This document shows positions 60,482 through 64,000 of a stretch of DNA of 64,000 bases, piece by piece. The stretch lies in contig FWXP01000002.1 of the NCBI GenBank assembly GCA_900176545.1, forward strand, positions 248,001 through 312,000, read 5' to 3'. The notes beneath the pieces are model-generated. The model was given only the letters and a program-made list of their open reading frames with translations. It did no database searches and was not told the origin of the DNA. Source of the stretch: Oscillospiraceae bacterium (GTDB lineage Bacteria; Bacillota; Clostridia; Saccharofermentanales; Saccharofermentanaceae). Both the position numbers and the translations under genes were made by a program. The first letter of the stretch is position 1; each line of letters opens with the position of its first letter.

Positions 60482-61552
60482 ATGTCGAACCCCAATAGAG
60501 AAACGTCCTCGCCTAAACCGAAGATATCTTATCTCACATTGGCCAGTGTAGTGGCTGCGATATCGGTTATCGCTATACATACTAACGGCTGCTTTTGGAC
60601 TTTCAGCACGGATCACTATTGGTTCACCGCCAATATACTTGAGTGTGTATTCTATTTTGCCGTTGATGTGTTTTTCATGATCACGGGTTCTACGCTTCTC
60701 GATTTCTTTGATAAGTACACATTACGCGAGTATTTCTCAAAGAGAATCAAGAAGACGGTCATTCCTTTTGTTGCCTGGACTCTAATCGGAATACTCTACA
60801 GAGTGGTGTTAGCGAAGACACTTCTTTGGACCGACGTTACTCCGAGATTCGTATTCGACGGACTTACTAAGTTTAATATCGTCAATCTTTATTGGTTCTT
60901 CGGTCCATTGTTCTGCGTTTATCTCTCGATACCACTCTTTGCAGCAGTTCCTAAAGAGAAGAGAAGTTTCATATATTCATATGTGGCAATAGCATCGCTG
61001 GTACTTAACGTCTTGATTCCGTTCGTAAACGGAGTGTTCGAGCTTAATATTGCATGTCCTCTCTCTGTCTCGGTCGGAAGCAGTTATCTGCTCTATATCT
61101 GTGTGGGCTATCTCCTCTCTCATAACGAGATAAACGTTAAGGCCAGGATCGTGAGCTATATCTTAGCTATCGCGGGGCTTCTGACACACATGATAGGAAC
61201 CTATAAGCTTTCAATCTCGGCAGGGCAGATCAACGGACTATATAAGGGGTATGTAAATATACCTTGCTTCTTCTATGCTGTCGGAATATTCATTGCTATT
61301 AGATATTTATCGTCATATATCAAAAATGAATTGTTCTGGAAGATTGTAAACTTTGTGGGGGGGGTATACGTTTCCAATGTACCTGATGCAGTGGTTCTTT
61401 TTGGACTTGATCACCAGGTATACTCACATAAATACATATTCGCTTTACTATCGGCTCGGAGCACCGATACCAATCGCGATACTCATTATCTTGATATCGT
61501 GGGTATTAAGAAAGATTCCGGTGATCAAGCGTATTGTGCCGTAAGCAGGTAG
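60482..61552 (+). CDS. Membrane acyltransferase (acyltransferase 3 family), out of frame at a G8 tract
   Basis: As written, 356 aa from the ATG with GGAGG 5 bases upstream. About nine membrane helices; the family signature region is AISVIAIHTNG near the N terminus, with the catalytic-type His. It probably O-acylates sugar residues. At 61357-61364 a run of eight G shifts the frame, giving an abnormal hydrophilic tail (VSNVPDAVVLF onward). With seven G the frame continues FVGGYTFPMYLMQWFFLD through the last helix and ends IKRIVP at 61544, a normal C terminus. So the gene is either phase-variable and OFF, or carries a sequencing error. Confidence 0.85.
   Translation: MSNPNRETSSPKPKISYLTLASVVAAISVIAIHTNGCFWTFSTDHYWFTANILECVFYFAVDVFFMITGSTLLDFFDKYTLREYFSKRIKKTVIPFVAWTLIGILYRVVLAKTLLWTDVTPRFVFDGLTKFNIVNLYWFFGPLFCVYLSIPLFAAVPKEKRSFIYSYVAIASLVLNVLIPFVNGVFELNIACPLSVSVGSSYLLYICVGYLLSHNEINVKARIVSYILAIAGLLTHMIGTYKLSISAGQINGLYKGYVNIPCFFYAVGIFIAIRYLSSYIKNELFWKIVNFVGGVYVSNVPDAVVLFGLDHQVYSHKYIFALLSARSTDTNRDTHYLDIVGIKKDSGDQAYCAVSR
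61357..61364 (+). repeat. G8 homopolymer in the acyltransferase gene
   Basis: Eight consecutive G, the only such tract noticed in the window, at the exact point where the family reading frame breaks. Confidence 0.9.
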
Positions 61553-61561
61553 GTAAGAACA

Positions 61562-62527
61562 ATGTATTATTCAATTATAATTCCGGCATATAACGCTGCA
61601 AGGTTCATCGACAGAGCCATAGAAAGCGTTAAGACTCAGGATTGTACATCCTGGGAAATCATCATTGTTGAGAACGGATCAACAGATAATACATATGAGA
61701 TAGCTTGTAGTTTGTCTAACGAAAAGATCCGTGTGTTTCAGAGCGAGAAAGGTGTATCGAATGCACGTAATCTCGGGATTGAGAATGCGCTGGGAGACTG
61801 GATCTTATTCCTGGATGCAGATGATGAGATCCTGCCGGGATCGCTTAGCTCCATGCAGCAAGATCTCGACAGTGAAACAGCATTTATCTCGTATCGATAT
61901 GAGCATAATGCCACATCAGGCAAAATGACATCGTATTGTGGGCGCGAAGAGATAGCATCATATCTTATAGAGTGCTTGAACGATCCTACGCAGAGGGGGA
62001 ATTCCACCGCGGTCTTGTTCCGCCGCAGATTCTTGATCGATAACAACATAAGATTCGATAAGGAATTGTCTCACGCCGAAGATTCGGTGTTCTTGATGAG
62101 TTGCATCGCAAGAGCAGAATCTATCAAGGATAGAGATAAGTCGATATATCGAGTGATAACCAATAATGATTCTGCTGTAAGGAGTATAAGTGATGCGGCG
62201 ATCGACAGTTATTGCAGGTCGATACGCGCAGCAGAGCGTATACTTGCGAACCGATCTAAGGAGATAAACAATGCATTCTGTGTGTTTGCAATCTCTCAGC
62301 TTTTGGTAATACTCGTAAACGGAGTATATGCGTCAAATCCTTTTGGTGCTTCGGTCAAGAAGACCAAAGAATTATGCGACCGCGATCTGTTCAAAGATGC
62401 ATTATCACAAGTTGATGTTGTGGGGCTCCCTATGTCAAGGAAAGTAACGATGTCATTGCTCAAGAAACATATGTATACAGCAGTGGGTGTTATAATTACA
62501 TTGCGTATCTTTATTAAGAAAATATGA
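61562..62527 (+). CDS. Family 2 glycosyltransferase
   Basis: 321 aa. YSIIIPAYNAARFIDRAIES, ENGSTDNT, GVSNARNLGI and the metal motif FLDADDE. A basic hydrophobic C-terminal segment (VGVIITLRIFIKKI) may associate with the membrane. It starts 17 bases after the acyltransferase gene. Confidence 0.9.
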   Translation: MYYSIIIPAYNAARFIDRAIESVKTQDCTSWEIIIVENGSTDNTYEIACSLSNEKIRVFQSEKGVSNARNLGIENALGDWILFLDADDEILPGSLSSMQQDLDSETAFISYRYEHNATSGKMTSYCGREEIASYLIECLNDPTQRGNSTAVLFRRRFLIDNNIRFDKELSHAEDSVFLMSCIARAESIKDRDKSIYRVITNNDSAVRSISDAAIDSYCRSIRAAERILANRSKEINNAFCVFAISQLLVILVNGVYASNPFGASVKKTKELCDRDLFKDALSQVDVVGLPMSRKVTMSLLKKHMYTAVGVIITLRIFIKKI

Positions 62528-62549
62528 TACGCGTCTGAAAAGGATTAAT

Positions 62550-63398
62550 ATGAGCATTATAGATAAAGAATATAAGAAATTGACTTCGGATGAGATAAAA
62601 CAAGTTGAGCTGGATATCATGCTCGCGTTTGAACGGTTGTGTAAGGCAAACGGATTGTATTATGTTCTTTGTGGTGGAACATTACTTGGTGCCGTGAGGC
62701 ATAAGGGGTTCATCCCCTGGGATGACGATATTGATGTTCTGATGCCTAGAGATGACTACAATCGCCTGATCGATCTTGTTGATATCGACCTGTCAGTTCT
62801 TCCGTCTCATATCAAGGTTGTATCTTGGAAGGACGGAGCACTCAAATATCCTTTTATCAAGCTTATTGATACAAGGACGATCATTGAGAATAAATATGTA
62901 GAAGATAGTGGAGCCAACAATCTCTGGATTGATGTATTTCCTATAGACGGCAATCCTTCTGAGGACGATAAGCTGGCGCAATTGTTCAAGAAATCACTGT
63001 TTTATAGAAAGATGTTGACTACAAAGCTGGCTAAAGTTGGCGGAGGAAAGACCTTCGTTAAAAAGCTACTTAAACCCATAGTGAAGGTGCTATTGTTACC
63101 GTTTAGTGTTGCCGGCTTATGTCAGAGGATTGATTCGTTGGCGCAGTCATACAAGTTCGACGGAACCGATTACATTGGCGGTACTGTCTGGGGGTATGGG
63201 CCATGTGAGCGCGTAGACAGGAGAAAATTCATGACTCCGGTTCAGTTGGAGTTCGAAGGACATATGTTTAATGCTCCCAGTAATTACGATGAATACCTAT
63301 CAGGACTTTATAAAGACTACATGCAGTTGCCACCTGAGAACAAGAGGGTTACTCACGAGATCGATGCATACATAAAAACTATGGATGGAGAGGCCTAA
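62550..63398 (+). CDS. LicD-family phosphotransferase
   Basis: 282 aa. LicD core YVLCGGTLLGAVRHKGFIPW directly followed by DDDIDVLMPRDDY, a nucleotidyltransferase-like metal site, then WIDVFPID. LicD proteins add phosphocholine or similar phospho-groups to surface glycans. No choline uptake or CTP:phosphocholine gene is in the window, so the group transferred is unknown. Its stop overlaps the next start (TAATG). Confidence 0.92.
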   Translation: MSIIDKEYKKLTSDEIKQVELDIMLAFERLCKANGLYYVLCGGTLLGAVRHKGFIPWDDDIDVLMPRDDYNRLIDLVDIDLSVLPSHIKVVSWKDGALKYPFIKLIDTRTIIENKYVEDSGANNLWIDVFPIDGNPSEDDKLAQLFKKSLFYRKMLTTKLAKVGGGKTFVKKLLKPIVKVLLLPFSVAGLCQRIDSLAQSYKFDGTDYIGGTVWGYGPCERVDRRKFMTPVQLEFEGHMFNAPSNYDEYLSGLYKDYMQLPPENKRVTHEIDAYIKTMDGEA

Positions 63399-64000
63399 TG
63401 AATAAGATATTAAGCATAATAGTTCCTTCATATAATACTGAGAAATATATGAATGACTGCGTTGGGACGATGTTGGATGAGCGTACCCTTGATGATGTTG
63501 AGATACTTATCGTTAATGACGGATCTAAGGATAATACAGCTAGTTTGGCAGATGCACTAGCAGAGAAGTATCCCAATACGGTACGACATATTAACAAGGA
63601 AAACGGCGGACACGGTTCGACTATTAATCGTGGTATAGCAGAAGCAACCGGTAAGTATCTGAGAGTTATCGATGGCGACGATTGGGTAGATACCGAACAG
63701 TTTGTGGAATATATTGAAGCTTTGAAGAATAGCGATGAAGATATAATCATGACTCCATTTCAGCATTACTACGAGGCAGATAAAGGTAAAGATAATGTGG
63801 ATATATCCTATCCGGTAGGTACCTATAGCTTTGCTGAGATAACTGACAGTGTATTCAAATCTTATCAGATACATTCAACGACTTTTAAGACAGAGACCAT
63901 TCGAAATATCAGAAAGATCAGGGAGCATTGCTTTTATGTTGATCAGGAATATGTTTTCTATCCTCTTTGTTATGCCAAGACTGTAAAGATCTTACCTAAT
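63398..64000 (+). CDS. Family 2 glycosyltransferase, cut by window end
   Basis: At least 201 aa, 3' end outside the window. ILSIIVPSYNTEKYMNDCV, VNDGSKDNT, NGGHGSTINRGIAEATGKYL and VIDGDDW. It is paralogous to the gene at 55816. The ATG overlaps the licD stop, with GGAGAGG upstream. Confidence 0.92.
   Translation, partial: MNKILSIIVPSYNTEKYMNDCVGTMLDERTLDDVEILIVNDGSKDNTASLADALAEKYPNTVRHINKENGGHGSTINRGIAEATGKYLRVIDGDDWVDTEQFVEYIEALKNSDEDIIMTPFQHYYEADKGKDNVDISYPVGTYSFAEITDSVFKSYQIHSTTFKTETIRNIRKIREHCFYVDQEYVFYPLCYAKTVKILPN

Noticed and set aside
55816-64000. Wzx flippase or Wzy polymerase within the polysaccharide genes
   Set aside because: No 10-14 helix protein of those types was seen; the only polytopic candidate is the acyltransferase. 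They are presumably beyond the window.

Overview
The window looks like chromosome of an anaerobic, low-to-mid GC Firmicute of class Clostridia. Supporting signs are a monomeric [FeFe] hydrogenase, formate-tetrahydrofolate ligase, the SCIFF peptide with its radical-SAM maturase, Veg, the dnaX-ybaB-recR-rqcP-divIC block preceded by an SRP RNA gene, and strong AGGAGG-type ribosome binding sites. The spore-coat genes yabP/yabQ, which normally lie between the YabO/RqcP gene and divIC in spore formers, are absent. I saw no rRNA, tRNA, CRISPR array or intact insertion sequence.

Layout. 0.1-5 kb: hydrogenase (minus), a membrane GGDEF protein, a candidate small RNA and an AspT/YidE-type transporter. 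5.2-12 kb: a two-component system with a membrane-anchored protein, two tandem C39-like peptidases, a truncated sigma-like protein and a lipoprotein. 12-19 kb: MarR plus a heterodimeric ABC exporter, then a membrane J-like protein paired with a short Hsp70. 19-31.5 kb (minus): SCIFF locus, Orn/Lys/Arg decarboxylase, a zinc-ribbon/degenerate HD protein, a metzincin-like protease, divIC, rqcP, recR, ybaB, dnaX, SRP RNA, a catalytically dead beta-lactamase-fold protein and fhs. 31.7-38 kb: veg, ispE, and the arg operon argC-B-D-F-GNAT (minus), with an ARG box built into the promoter spacer. 38-48.3 kb: an orphan sugar-importer ATPase, a Fic protein followed by two short repeat arrays, a CdaR-like regulator with ftsE-ftsX-LytM peptidase-methyltransferase, a nucleotidyltransferase/HTH pair of toxin-antitoxin type, and hslO (Hsp33). 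48.4-64 kb: an exopolysaccharide/capsule island of glycosyltransferases, initiating sugar transferase, Wzz-like protein, DUF4422, acyltransferase and LicD, which runs off the window end. The island is interrupted at 49.1-51.2 kb by a compact AAA ATPase/TOPRIM-like gene pair.

Most notable observations. (1) At 49.12-51.15 kb, a consensus promoter and intrinsic terminator define a roughly 96-nt RNA. It is followed by a 49-bp perfect palindrome and then by an AAA ATPase plus a small RloB/TOPRIM-like protein. The arrangement resembles an abortive-infection (AbiL/RloAB or PARIS-like) module with an RNA or attenuator element I do not recognise. (2) A G8 tract at 61357-61364 puts the polysaccharide acyltransferase out of frame, and losing one G restores a full-length protein, so this is a candidate phase-variable switch. 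(3) Two phased repeat arrays follow fic, with periods of exactly 29 and 33 bases. (4) Several genes (C39 peptidase, metzincin, ispE, fic) have a -10 element ending 6 or 7 bases before the ATG and no leader, which suggests recurrent leaderless transcription. (5) Stacked palindromic operators lie between the toxin-antitoxin-like pair and hslO.

All functional names rest on motifs and family knowledge read by eye. No database search was run.
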